A stretch of 44,440 nucleotides of DNA. Origin: Woeseiaceae bacterium. GTDB lineage: Bacteria > Pseudomonadota > Gammaproteobacteria > Steroidobacterales > Woeseiaceae. Positions 8,394-17,418 of this stretch are shown here, piece by piece. Made by a program: the position numbers and the translations under genes. The number at the start of each line of letters is the position of its first letter. The stretch's first letter is position 1. The notes under the pieces are model-generated. The model did not search any database and was not told the origin of the DNA. It saw only the letters and a program-made list of their open reading frames with translations. The stretch lies in contig JAJFKV010000036.1 in the NCBI GenBank assembly GCA_021773055.1, forward strand, positions 1-44,440, written 5' to 3'.

Positions 8394-9617
8394 TTACGGG
8401 GTGACGGTTACAGTATTTCCGGTTGCCGTGTTATCAACCACATTGATCTCGGCCAGTACCGGCTTTGCTTCGGCAGAGATAGTATGGCTGCCGTCGGCCG
8501 TCGTAATCCAGCTAAGAATCGCCTGGCCCGTACCGCCGGAAGCCGCCACTCCGGAAACGTCCGTGGACCCCAGGAATTGGCCAATACTTGAAAAAAACCT
8601 GACCCGCACTACCTCGGTGGTATCACCGACGTTGGTGAAATCGGCAGTGATCGTAACGGTCTGGCCCGAGCTGACGGTGGTAGGCGCGGCAGAAACGCTA
8701 TCCATGCGAACGTCGCGACCAGGCAGGGTCCAGACTTCGCCACAGGTACCGTTGTTGTCGAAGCAGTCGGCGTGAACGTGGCAGTCCGTGCACTGCCGGT
8801 CCTGATTGTGCAGCGAGCAGTCTCTCTCTGGGCTCCAGTCGAACCCACAACTATTCTTGTCAGTCTGCGAATGGCACATCTGGCACAGCGCGTCGTGCGA
8901 CGCACCGCCGGTATCACTCCAGTCAGGAATAGTCTCACCCCATGCCGTCGCATCGGATGGTTGCATCGCATCTACATTGTAGTCCGCCCAGCCATGCACG
9001 ATTGCAGACTTACCGGGTGGATCCAGGTTTTCAAAGACGACATGGCGCTTGCCCGCGACGTAACAGTCGTTGATAACCGCTGGGTCACAAGTCTGTGCCA
9101 CCGCTGACTTACGATCGGGTATGCCGTCCTTATTAAAGTCTGCTTCGCGGGTGATGACGATCGCGTAGGGCGTGACACCATCAGGATCTTCGCGACCGAC
9201 CATCTTGGTATTGACACCCACAGGCCAACCGGCGAGCGGGATGTCGGTCCCATCACGTCCCAGCGAATCGTCGTGCGCAGCATGGTTGGGGTCATTTAAT
9301 CTCCAATTCTCCATGTTGTCATGGACTTCGTGGCAATCCGTACAGGTAATGTAGTGTTCAGCGTACCCGCTACCGTCGTCGGTGCGGTGCGGCTGCACCG
9401 CGTCTGTGTTGCCGTTCGCCGTGAGGTGGCAGCCCATGCACAACACTTCCATGCTCACCTGGTCACTGCGTGGTACGAAACCCGTATCAGAACCGTGCAA
9501 ACTGTGACAAAACCCGCACTCGTGGGTTGGTAACAATCCCCATGCCCCGGCTGACAACAGCAAGATTGCGGCCGCAGTAACAAGAGAAAGAACGGCCTTC
9601 CTCGACGACCTGTTCAT
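8394..9617 (-). CDS. Pentaheme c-type cytochrome with C-terminal CARDB-like domain
   Basis: 407 residues with a signal peptide ending near SAGAWG-LL. Five CXXCH motifs are present: CGFCH (34), CMGCH (60), CTDCH (92), CQMCH (about 244) and CTDCH (about 276). Between hemes 3 and 4 is a loop with DFNKDGIPD, like an EF-hand or dockerin calcium site. Several extra cysteines occur (for example CDPAVINDC). After about residue 300 the chain becomes an Ig-like CARDB module: VSSGQTVTITADFTNVGD at its start and NVVDNTATGNTVTVTP at its end. CARDB domains are adhesion-type modules of surface proteins, so an extracellular location is inferred. The gene overlaps the upstream NHL gene by 4 bp. Confidence 0.88.
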   Translation of the reverse strand: MNRSSRKAVLSLVTAAAILLLSAGAWGLLPTHECGFCHSLHGSDTGFVPRSDQVSMEVLCMGCHLTANGNTDAVQPHRTDDGSGYAEHYITCTDCHEVHDNMENWRLNDPNHAAHDDSLGRDGTDIPLAGWPVGVNTKMVGREDPDGVTPYAIVITREADFNKDGIPDRKSAVAQTCDPAVINDCYVAGKRHVVFENLDPPGKSAIVHGWADYNVDAMQPSDATAWGETIPDWSDTGGASHDALCQMCHSQTDKNSCGFDWSPERDCSLHNQDRQCTDCHVHADCFDNNGTCGEVWTLPGRDVRMDSVSAAPTTVSSGQTVTITADFTNVGDTTEVVRVRFFSSIGQFLGSTDVSGVAASGGTGQAILSWITTADGSHTISAEAKPVLAEINVVDNTATGNTVTVTP

Positions 9618-10690
9618 TGCCCCGTGCTCCCCGTTGCCAGTACTTCGATACGGTTAAGCATCGTATTGGCCACCAGAATCCGTGCTGCGTCAGGGTCACT
9701 CAGGACCCCGGTAGGTAACAACAGTTGCCCGGGCCCGGAACCCTTGCCACCAAGTACAGCCAACGCGCCGAACTTATTCGGCGACAATTCCCCGAACACC
9801 ATTACATCGTGGCGGTAACTGTCCGCAAGGTAGAAACGCCCGTCGGAATCAAGAGCGACACCCTGAGCCCTTGAAAAATGGTAGCCGGCATTGCCAGTAC
9901 GACCGTCGATAATTCCCAGCGACAAACCGTCGTAATCGTAGATTTGAACCGCGGAGCTGAGCGAGCGGCCCATCCCGGAACGACTTTCGATACCATCATC
10001 GCTCACAAACACGCGCGCACCCAGCGTGTCGAGCGCTATCGCCTGAGGCCTGCCAAGCGGCGCTGCGCTTTGCGCATCGCCAATGGTCTTGATCAAAGTA
10101 CCTGCCTCGTCAATCACGTAGACGGCACCATTTGACTTGCTGCTTACGAATAGCCAGCCACGTAATTCGTCAACGGCGATCGCCGACGGCTGTGGCACCG
10201 GGAAGTCGGTAAGGCTTGCCGCTACCTTTACCCATACCGCCGACTTTCCGGGTTTTTTCTTAGGTTTTATATCTTTGGGTTTCTTGTTTTTGAGCTTCTT
10301 GCCACCCGTATTCTCGAACACCTGAATCAGGCCGCTGCGCTCTTCACCCACATACAGCCGGCCATTCATCCAGCCAACGCTCAGGGGTTTTCCATGGCGA
10401 AACACCGGGTCACCGTTCGCATCCACGACCGGATCACCATTTATGTCAAGTAATTGTGCGTTGCTATAGACAGGGAAGGTGCTGGTCGCCTCCATGCTGG
10501 CCCGATCAACAATAACGATCTTGCCACCAACGTAGTCTGCTACCAGGAGCCCAAAGGGGCTGTTGGCCATACGCAAAGGACCGGCCAATGCCAACGCCTG
10601 GGCCAAAGACAGCTGCGGTGCAAACAGCAAACATGCGGTGATGACGAAGGCAATCACCGCGACGCGAAAATTTCTCAATCCGATAATCAC
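9614..10690 (-). CDS. NHL-type beta-propeller protein with a lysine-rich insert
   Basis: 358 residues, GTG start, signal peptide ending near LSLA-QA. About six NHL-like blades are visible, for example AIAVDELRGWLFVSS, QAIALDTLGARVFVSDD and QGVALDSDGRFYLADSYRHD. Residues 131-149 are an unusual lysine/proline insert (KKLKNKKPKD followed by IKPKKKPGK). Residues 82-96 carry two NGDPV repeats that could bind metal. The gene is coupled by a 4-bp overlap to the pentaheme cytochrome, mirroring the NHL-cytochrome pairing at 2.4 kb. A cytochrome-associated scaffold is the inferred role. The start has no clear RBS and a later start is possible. Confidence 0.82.
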   Translation of the reverse strand: MIIGLRNFRVAVIAFVITACLLFAPQLSLAQALALAGPLRMANSPFGLLVADYVGGKIVIVDRASMEATSTFPVYSNAQLLDINGDPVVDANGDPVFRHGKPLSVGWMNGRLYVGEERSGLIQVFENTGGKKLKNKKPKDIKPKKKPGKSAVWVKVAASLTDFPVPQPSAIAVDELRGWLFVSSKSNGAVYVIDEAGTLIKTIGDAQSAAPLGRPQAIALDTLGARVFVSDDGIESRSGMGRSLSSAVQIYDYDGLSLGIIDGRTGNAGYHFSRAQGVALDSDGRFYLADSYRHDVMVFGELSPNKFGALAVLGGKGSGPGQLLLPTGVLSDPDAARILVANTMLNRIEVLATGSTGQ

Positions 10691-10760
10691 GAACCCATTA
10701 TCGGAAGCTGGCGCTCTCCAACAAGCGTGGAAAATACCGATGTAATCCGTGGCGAACGTG

Positions 10761-11384
10761 TCAGTCGTCCTTCGTGTCGCTCATCTCTTTACGTTGGGCA
10801 AGCACTGTGTCGATCAATCCGTATTCAACGGCTTCGTTTGCACCCATGAAATTATCACGTTCCAGGTCTTTCTCGATCTGCTTGACGCTCTGACCTGTGT
10901 GTTTTGCCATAATCTCATTCAGGCGACGTTTCAGCGCGATGACTTCTTCAGCGTGAATACTGATGTCCGTCACCTGTCCTTGGTAGCCCGCACTCGGCTG
11001 GTGCACCATCACTCGAGAATGCGGCAGCGCGTAACGCTTGCCATTCGTACCGCCGGCCAATAGCAATGCGCCCATACTGGCTGCCTGACCGATACAGATC
11101 GTCGACACATCGCAATTGATGAACTGCATGGTGTCGTAAATGGCCAGTCCCGAAGAAACTACGCCGCCCGGCGAGTTGATATACAGGTGGATGTCCTTGT
11201 TGGCATTCTCGGACTCAAGATAAAGCAACTGAGCCACGATCAGATTCGCCATCTGATCCTCAACAGGTCCGACGATAAATATTAGCCGGTCCTTGAGGAG
11301 CCGGGAATAGATATCGTAAGCACGTTCGCCGCGAGCCGTCTGTTCGACGACCATCGGCACGAGATTCAATGCTGTTGCGCTCAT
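10761..11384 (-). CDS. clpP: ATP-dependent Clp protease proteolytic subunit ClpP
   Basis: 207 residues, the normal ClpP length. The serine-protease triad is present: Ser103 in GQAASMGA, His128 in MVHQPS and Asp177 in ERDNFM. ClpP forms a double heptameric barrel that degrades proteins unfolded by ClpX or ClpA in the cytosol. It follows tig by 37 bp, the usual gammaproteobacterial order. The usual next genes, clpX and lon, are absent; after 70 bp the NHL/cytochrome cluster begins on the same strand. Confidence 0.97.
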   Translation of the reverse strand: MSATALNLVPMVVEQTARGERAYDIYSRLLKDRLIFIVGPVEDQMANLIVAQLLYLESENANKDIHLYINSPGGVVSSGLAIYDTMQFINCDVSTICIGQAASMGALLLAGGTNGKRYALPHSRVMVHQPSAGYQGQVTDISIHAEEVIALKRRLNEIMAKHTGQSVKQIEKDLERDNFMGANEAVEYGLIDTVLAQRKEMSDTKDD

Positions 11385-11421
11385 AGTTTTATTTTCCGTC
11401 GTACGTCAGTGTCCGAGTGTC

Positions 11422-12717
11422 TCATGAAGCGGGTGCGTTCATGAACTCCTTGAACGATATCTTTTTGTCTTTGGACTTGCCGTTGTCGATGATCCAGTTG
11501 ATCGCCTGTTGTTCCACAACCATCGGCTCAACCTGTTGCATCACCTGTGGATTACTCATATACATATTGACCATGTCATCGGCATTTTCGTAGCCAGCAC
11601 AAAGCTCCTCAACCCGGGCGCGCATCATTGCCTCGTCGACGGTAATTTCCTTGTCCTGGATAACCTGTCGCAGCAGCAGTCCAAGTGCCACGCGTTTTTC
11701 AGCGCCTTCGGCAAATCCATCGAGCGGCGGTGCCTGCTCAACATCTTCGACCCCCATGCGCTGCATCGCTTCCTTTTGCATGGAATGCATTTCCTGGTGC
11801 TTTAGCGTATCCGGAATTTCGAGCGGATTGGTTTCCAGCAATGCGCTCATGACCTGCTCACGCACATCAGACTTGGCTTTTTGGTCCGCTTCGCGTTCCA
11901 TGTTCTCTCGCACGTCCGCCATGAACTGCTCCAGCCCACCGTCGCTGACATTGAAAGACGCCGCAAACTCGTCATCCAGTTCAGGCAATTGCTCGCCTTC
12001 GACACGATGCACCTTGATTTCAAAATCTGCCTTTTTACCGGCAAGATCCTCCGCGTGATAGTCCTTCGGGAACTTGACCTTGAAGGTCGTCTCGTCACCA
12101 CCCTTGACGCCCAGCAGTCCCTTCTCGAAGTCCGGCAGCATCTGACCTGCGCCCAGCACAACCGGGTAATCCTTGCCTTCCCCACCGGGAAACACATCAC
12201 CTTTCAGCTTGCCGACAAAGTCGATCACGACGCGATCACCATCAACACTCTTGCGATCAACCTCTTCCCAGCTCGCTTTCTGCTTGCGCAGGTTCATCAT
12301 CATGTCATCGATATCCGCATCGCCGATGGTGACCTCGGGTTTCTCAATCTTGATCTTCTCAAGATCCTTGAGCTTCACCTCCGGCATGATCTCGAACGTC
12401 GCCGTAAACGCAAACGTCTCGCCGTTGTCATCCTCGGTCTCGATCTTCGGGCCGCCGGCGGGAGTCAGTTTTTCCTGCGTGACCGCTTGCGTGTAGCTTT
12501 TTTGCAGGACCTCGCTCAGCACTTCCTCGCGGACTTGCTGGCCGTAGCGCTGCCTGACGACCTTCGCGGGCACCTTGCCCGGGCGAAAGCCTTTGATCTT
12601 GGCAGTTCGGCCGACCGTCTTCAGGCGTGAATCAACTTGTTGTTCGATAGGTGCGATAGGCAACTCAACGCGCATACGGCGTTCCAGAGTACCTGTCGAT
12701 TCGACAGTGACTTCCAT
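11422..12717 (-). CDS. tig: Trigger factor, ribosome-associated chaperone and peptidyl-prolyl isomerase
   Basis: 431 residues, matching the family. The N-terminal ribosome-binding domain carries the signature 'GFRPGKVPAKVVRQRYG' (about residues 43-59). The FKBP-type PPIase domain follows (about 155-245, GDRVVIDFVGKL...), then the alpha-helical C-terminal chaperone domain. It binds nascent chains at the ribosome exit tunnel. It lies downstream of tRNA-Leu and upstream of clpP, a conserved arrangement. Confidence 0.97.
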   Translation of the reverse strand: MEVTVESTGTLERRMRVELPIAPIEQQVDSRLKTVGRTAKIKGFRPGKVPAKVVRQRYGQQVREEVLSEVLQKSYTQAVTQEKLTPAGGPKIETEDDNGETFAFTATFEIMPEVKLKDLEKIKIEKPEVTIGDADIDDMMMNLRKQKASWEEVDRKSVDGDRVVIDFVGKLKGDVFPGGEGKDYPVVLGAGQMLPDFEKGLLGVKGGDETTFKVKFPKDYHAEDLAGKKADFEIKVHRVEGEQLPELDDEFAASFNVSDGGLEQFMADVRENMEREADQKAKSDVREQVMSALLETNPLEIPDTLKHQEMHSMQKEAMQRMGVEDVEQAPPLDGFAEGAEKRVALGLLLRQVIQDKEITVDEAMMRARVEELCAGYENADDMVNMYMSNPQVMQQVEPMVVEQQAINWIIDNGKSKDKKISFKEFMNAPAS

Positions 12718-12746
12718 TCTATTAATTCTCTGTAAATTAGTAACTT

Positions 12747-12770
12747 ATGATTGTATTGATGATTGTATTG
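12747..12770. repeat. Exact 12-bp tandem duplication upstream of tig
   Basis: ATGATTGTATTG occurs twice head to tail (12747-12758, 12759-12770), between the tRNA-Leu 3' end and the tig start. It lengthens the tRNA-tig leader. It may be a slippage product; no function is evident. Confidence 0.8.
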
Positions 12771-12773
12771 GAC

Positions 12774-12859
<86 letters not shown>

Positions 12860-12938
12860 TTTGAGGTGCGAAGTCGATACCCGCACTGTCCGTCCAGCCG
12901 AGCATTATACAGTGACAAAGTTGCCGAATGGAACCACC

Positions 12939-12969
12939 TGCAGGAGCGCGCCGTGCGCGCGATCCTACG
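12939..12969 (+). repeat. GTAG-type REP palindrome at the end of doxX
   Basis: The plus strand reads TGCAGGAGCGCGC, CGT, then GCGCGCGATCCTACG: an almost perfect hairpin of GCGCGC arms. The end reading GTAGGA on the minus strand supplies the TAG stop of the DoxX gene (12967-12965). Related copies are at 29178-29201, 32321-32335 and 34165-34188. Confidence 0.8.
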
Positions 12970-13444
12970 CCAGGAAGCGGAAGCGGTCGGCCAGCTTCGC
13001 GTCCAGGCTGTGGATACGGCCGGCGTGGATGGCGGCTAGAACCACGAAAATCATGAACCAGATGGCATCGTGATTCTGTGCGGCGAGAAAGCCCTGGCCC
13101 TTGGTAAACCAGAACGCCGTAACCATAAGGGCTCCCGCGACGGACGCATAGCGCGTCGCCAGGCCGACAATCAGCGCAAGACCGATTAAAAGCTCGCCCC
13201 AGGAAACAAGAACCGCGAATATAGCCTTGTTGGGCAGGACGACTGACTCAAGAAACGGCCGAATTATGCCGTAGCTGTTTTCGAGGCTTCCCTTCACAAA
13301 TCCGTCCAACCCCTCAGCAAAGCCGCCGCGGCTGATCTTGCCAAAGCCATAATAGGCGAAGAAAACGCCGGTATAGACTCGCAGCAGAACAATCGGCCAG
13401 AGATGCGTGGATTTCTTGCGTGTGAATTCGTTAAGACTGGACAT
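12965..13444 (-). CDS. DoxX-family membrane protein
   Basis: 159 residues with four predicted hydrophobic helices (about residues 15-33, 70-92, 96-112 and 125-142), the four-helix DoxX/DoxD-like topology. A conserved early motif 'RVYTGVFFAYYGFGKI' is seen in many DoxX proteins. The precise role of this inner-membrane family is uncertain; links to redox or sulfur metabolism exist for some members. An SD-like GGGGGG precedes the ATG. The stop codon lies within a REP palindrome. It is transcribed divergently from pdxH. Confidence 0.85.
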   Translation of the reverse strand: MSSLNEFTRKKSTHLWPIVLLRVYTGVFFAYYGFGKISRGGFAEGLDGFVKGSLENSYGIIRPFLESVVLPNKAIFAVLVSWGELLIGLALIVGLATRYASVAGALMVTAFWFTKGQGFLAAQNHDAIWFMIFVVLAAIHAGRIHSLDAKLADRFRFLA

Positions 13445-13523
13445 GGTTGCCCCCCGGGCGCGTTGTCGTTGTTCCGATCATACAACGGTTGGCTATTGGG
13501 CTCACGATGCTTAGTATTGGCAT

Positions 13524-14201
13524 ATGGCTGATGATGACAAGAAAATCCCGGAACACTACGGCATGAACGTATCGAGTCTGCGTCGCTCGGCGACTGGCTT
13601 CGTACTCGATCGTGAAGACCTCGCCGGTGACCCGGTCGTGCAATTTGAGGACTGGTTTCGGCACGCCTGCGAAACCGTGCCAATGGATCCCAACGCGGTT
13701 TCAATATCGACGGTCGACGATCAGAATCGTCCTTCGAGCCGTACCGTATTATTGAAGTACTTTGACGAAGACGGCTTCGTATTCTTCACGAACTATGACA
13801 GCAAGAAGGCCATACATATTAATGCCAACCCCAATGTCGCCTTGCTGTTCTTTTGGTCCGATGCCGCGCGCCAGGTAAAGATCCGCGGCAAAGCGGAGCG
13901 CATTCCGGCCACAGAAACACTGAAATACTTCATGTCACGCCCTCGCGGCAGTCAGATCGGCGCCTGGGTATCCGCACAAAGCAGCGTGATCACGTCGCGC
14001 TCTTTGCTGGAAAACAAGTTTCAGGAAATGAAACAGAAGTTCAGCAACAAGGAAATCCCGCTGCCGTCATTCTGGGGTGGTTATCGGGTCATCCCCGAGG
14101 AAATTGAGTTCTGGCAGGGACGGCGAAATCGGCTGCACGATCGGTTTCAGTACAGTAGGCAGGAAGACGGCAGCTGGACGATCGAACGGCTCTCACCCTG
14201 A
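13524..14201 (+). CDS. pdxH: Pyridoxamine/pyridoxine 5'-phosphate oxidase
   Basis: 225 residues. The FMN-binding split-barrel domain contains 'RTVLLKYFDEDGFVFFTNYDSKKA'-type sequence (about 73-97, given here only as a landmark). Substrate/FMN landmarks 'SRPRGSQIGAW' (about 140-150) and the C-terminal 'EEIEFWQGRRNRLHDR' (about 193-208) are typical of PdxH. It oxidises PNP/PMP to PLP in the cytosol using O2, consistent with an aerobic or microaerobic organism. It is monocistronic, divergent from doxX and convergent with the mttB operon. Confidence 0.97.
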   Translation: MADDDKKIPEHYGMNVSSLRRSATGFVLDREDLAGDPVVQFEDWFRHACETVPMDPNAVSISTVDDQNRPSSRTVLLKYFDEDGFVFFTNYDSKKAIHINANPNVALLFFWSDAARQVKIRGKAERIPATETLKYFMSRPRGSQIGAWVSAQSSVITSRSLLENKFQEMKQKFSNKEIPLPSFWGGYRVIPEEIEFWQGRRNRLHDRFQYSRQEDGSWTIERLSP

Positions 14202-14267
14202 TTGTGGCGACCGGCACCTGTTCAATGCTGCGACGACCAGGCGAAATACGTGACCAATTGCCGAGAG

Positions 14268-14329
14268 GCGGCTGTTGGGCCAATGGATTTGACTGTGGGT
14301 CGTGGAGAAGCCATTGGCCCAACAGCCGC
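14268..14329. repeat. Long inverted repeat (REP/MITE-like), copy 1
   Basis: Perfect 19-bp arms GCGGCTGTTGGGCCAATGG (14268-14286) and its complement (14311-14329) flank a 24-nt loop. It sits between the convergent pdxH and mttB stop codons. A related copy lies at 36356-36420. There is no following T-run, so it is not a classical terminator, though the hairpin could protect mRNA 3' ends. Confidence 0.85.
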
Positions 14330-14364
14330 ATCCCTGCGCTGACCTCGACGTTTGTCTGAAAAAC

Positions 14365-15888
14365 CTAGCGTCTCCGTCGTCCGGCACGTCCACGTCGTCC
14401 TGCAACAACTTGCGGTGCCGGCTTGTCCGGCACAGGTGGCAATTTGGGTAGCTCGGTTTGGTCCACGAAGCCCTCTTTGACCAAGTCACGCATCGCCGCA
14501 TCGATAGCAGGATCCGTTTCGAACGGCTCGTACTTCGCCAGGCGAGTTTCAACCTCGGCACAGGCGCGTTCGTAGAGTTCCATCGAGCCACCCTCCTCCC
14601 AGGTCTCACGATTGAGCCTGTCGATAACCGGGTCGGTAAGATAGAGCTCCCCTGGCCAGTGCTCGAGCGTATGCGGCGACGTAATCAAATGATCCTCCCG
14701 CATTAACTGATCGACCAGATCCTGGGTTGGCAAGTCATCTAATGGCTTGATTTCTTTGACAAAGTGCAACGCCTGGCCACAAACCTCGTTATCGAATACC
14801 AGCTTAGGCAGACTGAATGTCAGGACGAAATCCAGCATTCCGGGACCGGAAACAGAGTTCACACCGGCGATCGCTGCCAGCAATGCGCTGCTGAAAGTCT
14901 CGCCGCCCGCCTGCGCGTCGAGCAGCTTGCCGTCGCTCAGAGCCATGTACGCCTGTGTTGGCAGTCCGAGTGATTTGGCTATCTGCACATAGGCGACATT
15001 CAGATGCTGCGCTTCGATCGCGGCCATCGGCGAGCTCGCCGCTTTCATATGGAACGCCGCGGGAGCTCCGCCGAAAATCACTGGCGTTCCCGGCCGGGCA
15101 ATTTGCGCCATCGTCAAACCCGTCAATACATCCACACAGTGGAATACCAGCGCGCCAACCAATGTAACCGGCGCGATTAAACCCATTAGTGTCACAGGGA
15201 CAATCTCGACAGGAATTCCTGCGTCGGCACAATCCAGCAGGTTTTGGCAAGAGTCTTCGCCATAGCGGAAATTGCCGGTCGCCGTAATGGTGAAAATCGA
15301 CATTGGCTTCGCAATCAGGTCCGCTCTATCCGCGCGGAACATCTGCATCATCTCTGCCATACGAGGAACGCCGTCCTCGCTGAACGCACCGGAGACGACC
15401 GGTTTCTTCGAGGTCGTCAATGTCATATACAAGCGCCAGGCATCGGAAACCTGCGATTCGATATCCTTGTTGGTTGAAAATGCCGTTGCAAGATAAGCAA
15501 TGTGCTCCAGTCCATCACAAAGCCGCGCATATTCTATAAAGTCGGTCGAATCGCTCAGGCGTGTCTCGCCAGTGCGGTGATCCAGAATTTTGAGTCCGCT
15601 CGACCCCGGAACGTAGTGAACATTATTGCCACCGATTTCTGTGAACGGTTCGGCGTCCCTGTTGAACAGCGTAAATGACTTCGGTGTGCTCGCGATCGCT
15701 GCATCGATAACATCCGGTGTAAACAGGATGCGCTTGCCGGTTTCGTCGGTCTTGAGTCCGTGGTCGAGCAGTCGTTGGCGCATCTTTTCGCCGCGAATTT
15801 CCATGCCAGTCTCTGACATGATGCGCTTTGCCTCGCCAAGAATTTTCGCAATGAGGTCATCCGATAAAACATTAAGTTGTGGTCTCAT
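14365..15888 (-). CDS. MttB-family corrinoid-dependent amine methyltransferase, non-pyrrolysine (paralogue 1)
   Basis: 507 residues of the trimethylamine methyltransferase (MttB/MtgB) family, for example '[21 protein letters not shown]', '[19 protein letters not shown]' and '[13 protein letters not shown]' as family landmarks. The frame is continuous with no internal UAG, so no pyrrolysine is used, as in MtgB, MtpB or MtcB. Expected reaction: methyl transfer from a quaternary or methylated amine to Co(I) of the MttC-like protein. The substrate cannot be read from sequence. The C-terminus ends in a basic tail after 'PVPDKPAPQ' ([11 protein letters not shown]). It is the last gene of the operon and overlaps paralogue 2 by 4 bp. 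Confidence 0.92.
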   Translation of the reverse strand: MRPQLNVLSDDLIAKILGEAKRIMSETGMEIRGEKMRQRLLDHGLKTDETGKRILFTPDVIDAAIASTPKSFTLFNRDAEPFTEIGGNNVHYVPGSSGLKILDHRTGETRLSDSTDFIEYARLCDGLEHIAYLATAFSTNKDIESQVSDAWRLYMTLTTSKKPVVSGAFSEDGVPRMAEMMQMFRADRADLIAKPMSIFTITATGNFRYGEDSCQNLLDCADAGIPVEIVPVTLMGLIAPVTLVGALVFHCVDVLTGLTMAQIARPGTPVIFGGAPAAFHMKAASSPMAAIEAQHLNVAYVQIAKSLGLPTQAYMALSDGKLLDAQAGGETFSSALLAAIAGVNSVSGPGMLDFVLTFSLPKLVFDNEVCGQALHFVKEIKPLDDLPTQDLVDQLMREDHLITSPHTLEHWPGELYLTDPVIDRLNRETWEEGGSMELYERACAEVETRLAKYEPFETDPAIDAAMRDLVKEGFVDQTELPKLPPVPDKPAPQVVAGRRGRAGRRRR

Positions 15889-17408
15889 GATTCTGTATCT
15901 GCCTTGCGTCGATCCACGTAGTCCACCAGCGCTTCGTCTATCGCCGGGTCAAGTTCAGGTTGGGTGTATTCCTGCAACAGTTGCTTCAAGATAGCCTGCG
16001 CGCGTTTACCGGCATCGATGCTGCCTGCTTCGGCCCAGGACTCGAAATTTTGCCGATTCGAGAGGATGGGTGAATAAAACGCCGACTCATAACGTGCCAG
16101 GGTATGGCTGGTACCAAAGTGATGGCCGCCTGGTCCGACCTCGGCAATGGCATCCAGCGCCATCTCGTCGTCATTCACAGTTATCGGCCGCAGGTATTCG
16201 GCCATCATCTGCAGCATCTCTGCATCAAGAATCAGTTTCTCAAAGGATGCGGTCAGACCTCCTTCGAGCCAACCTGCCGCATGGTTAACGAGATTTGCGC
16301 CACCCATGACCGCGCCCCACAGCGACATTTCGCTCTCGAATACGGCTTGGCCATCAATGCAATTTGAAACGGTCGTATTGCTGGAACGAAACGGCAACCC
16401 GAGTCGACGCGCTATCTGTCCGCTGGCCTGCGCTGCTTTTGTGTATTCCGGTGTGCCCAATGCCGGTGAGCCGCTGCGCATGTCCACGTTCGATGCGAAA
16501 CTGCCGTACATCACCGGCGCACCAGGTCGCACCAGTTGTGAGTAGCAGGTCACTGCCAGCACCTCCGCCGTCTGTTGCACAAGCGTCCCGGCAAGTGTCG
16601 CCGGGCTCATAGAGCCTGCCAGCGTGAATGGCGTAATGCAGCAAACCTGGCCAGATCCGGCAAGTTCCTGAACCGCCTCGGTCATCGGGATATCAAGCTG
16701 CATTGGCGAGTTGGTGTTAATGATGCCGAGCATCGCCGGATTTTCCAGCAGTCCGGCACGGTCCGTTTCAAGTGCGATGCAAGCCATCTCAATCGAATCT
16801 TTGCTGCGTTGACCGCCCAGCGCGTATGACTGGCAGTTCTTGTCCGTTAACCTGTGCTGTGCCAGGTGAAGATCCAGGTGACGTGTCTCGGCCGGAAGAT
16901 CCATCGCCTCGAACGGCCCACCACCTTCCTGGTGCACGATATTCAAGCTCTGCACGAGGCGCAGGTAATCACACATCTCGTCATAAGTACCCGGGCGGCG
17001 CCCTTTTTCCAGATCGCTGCAGAATGCCGGCCCGCCCACTGATGCGAAGACAACATGATTACCACCAATGTGCAGGTTGTGAGCAGGATTACGCGCTCTG
17101 AGACCGAACTCGTCGGGTGCCAGCGCAAGTTTCTCGTTAATGAGGTTTCTGTCGAAGCGCACCATCTGCTTTTCTTCATCGACATCCGCGCCTGCAAGCG
17201 CCAGTTGCTTGCGACTGCTCGCCTCGAGAAAACGCATTCCCTGTGTTTCGAGAATCGTCAATGCGCCATCGATGATGAGTTCCAGCTGCTCGTCGCCCAG
17301 TACCGACGTGGGTCCGTATGGATTCACAACATCGCGCCACGGCAGCTGCTCAATCGCATTCGCAACTCGTTTTTGGCGATGCTTCGTTCGATGTCCTCGT
17401 CGTGCCAT
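15885..17408 (-). CDS. MttB-family corrinoid-dependent amine methyltransferase, non-pyrrolysine (paralogue 2)
   Basis: The open frame reaches 17444, but ATG 17408-17406 is preferred: AGAGGAA lies 7-8 nt upstream and the previous gene stops at 17419. The protein then has 507 residues. It starts with a basic stretch ([14 protein letters not shown]) and then has the MttB TIM-barrel pattern (for example '[19 protein letters not shown]', '[14 protein letters not shown]'). It is clearly diverged from paralogue 1 in the same operon, so the two likely act on different substrates or successive methyl groups. No internal UAG is present. Confidence 0.92.
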   Translation of the reverse strand: MARRGHRTKHRQKRVANAIEQLPWRDVVNPYGPTSVLGDEQLELIIDGALTILETQGMRFLEASSRKQLALAGADVDEEKQMVRFDRNLINEKLALAPDEFGLRARNPAHNLHIGGNHVVFASVGGPAFCSDLEKGRRPGTYDEMCDYLRLVQSLNIVHQEGGGPFEAMDLPAETRHLDLHLAQHRLTDKNCQSYALGGQRSKDSIEMACIALETDRAGLLENPAMLGIINTNSPMQLDIPMTEAVQELAGSGQVCCITPFTLAGSMSPATLAGTLVQQTAEVLAVTCYSQLVRPGAPVMYGSFASNVDMRSGSPALGTPEYTKAAQASGQIARRLGLPFRSSNTTVSNCIDGQAVFESEMSLWGAVMGGANLVNHAAGWLEGGLTASFEKLILDAEMLQMMAEYLRPITVNDDEMALDAIAEVGPGGHHFGTSHTLARYESAFYSPILSNRQNFESWAEAGSIDAGKRAQAILKQLLQEYTQPELDPAIDEALVDYVDRRKADTES

Positions 17409-17418
17409 CGCCGTTCCT

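Noticed and set aside
14268..14329. Rho-independent terminator between pdxH and mttB
   Set aside because: The hairpin is strong but no T-run follows on either strand. The second copy at 36.4 kb shows it is a repeated element.
14365..17408. Pyrrolysine-containing MttB
   Set aside because: Both frames are full length with no internal UAG and no pylTSBCD genes are in the window.
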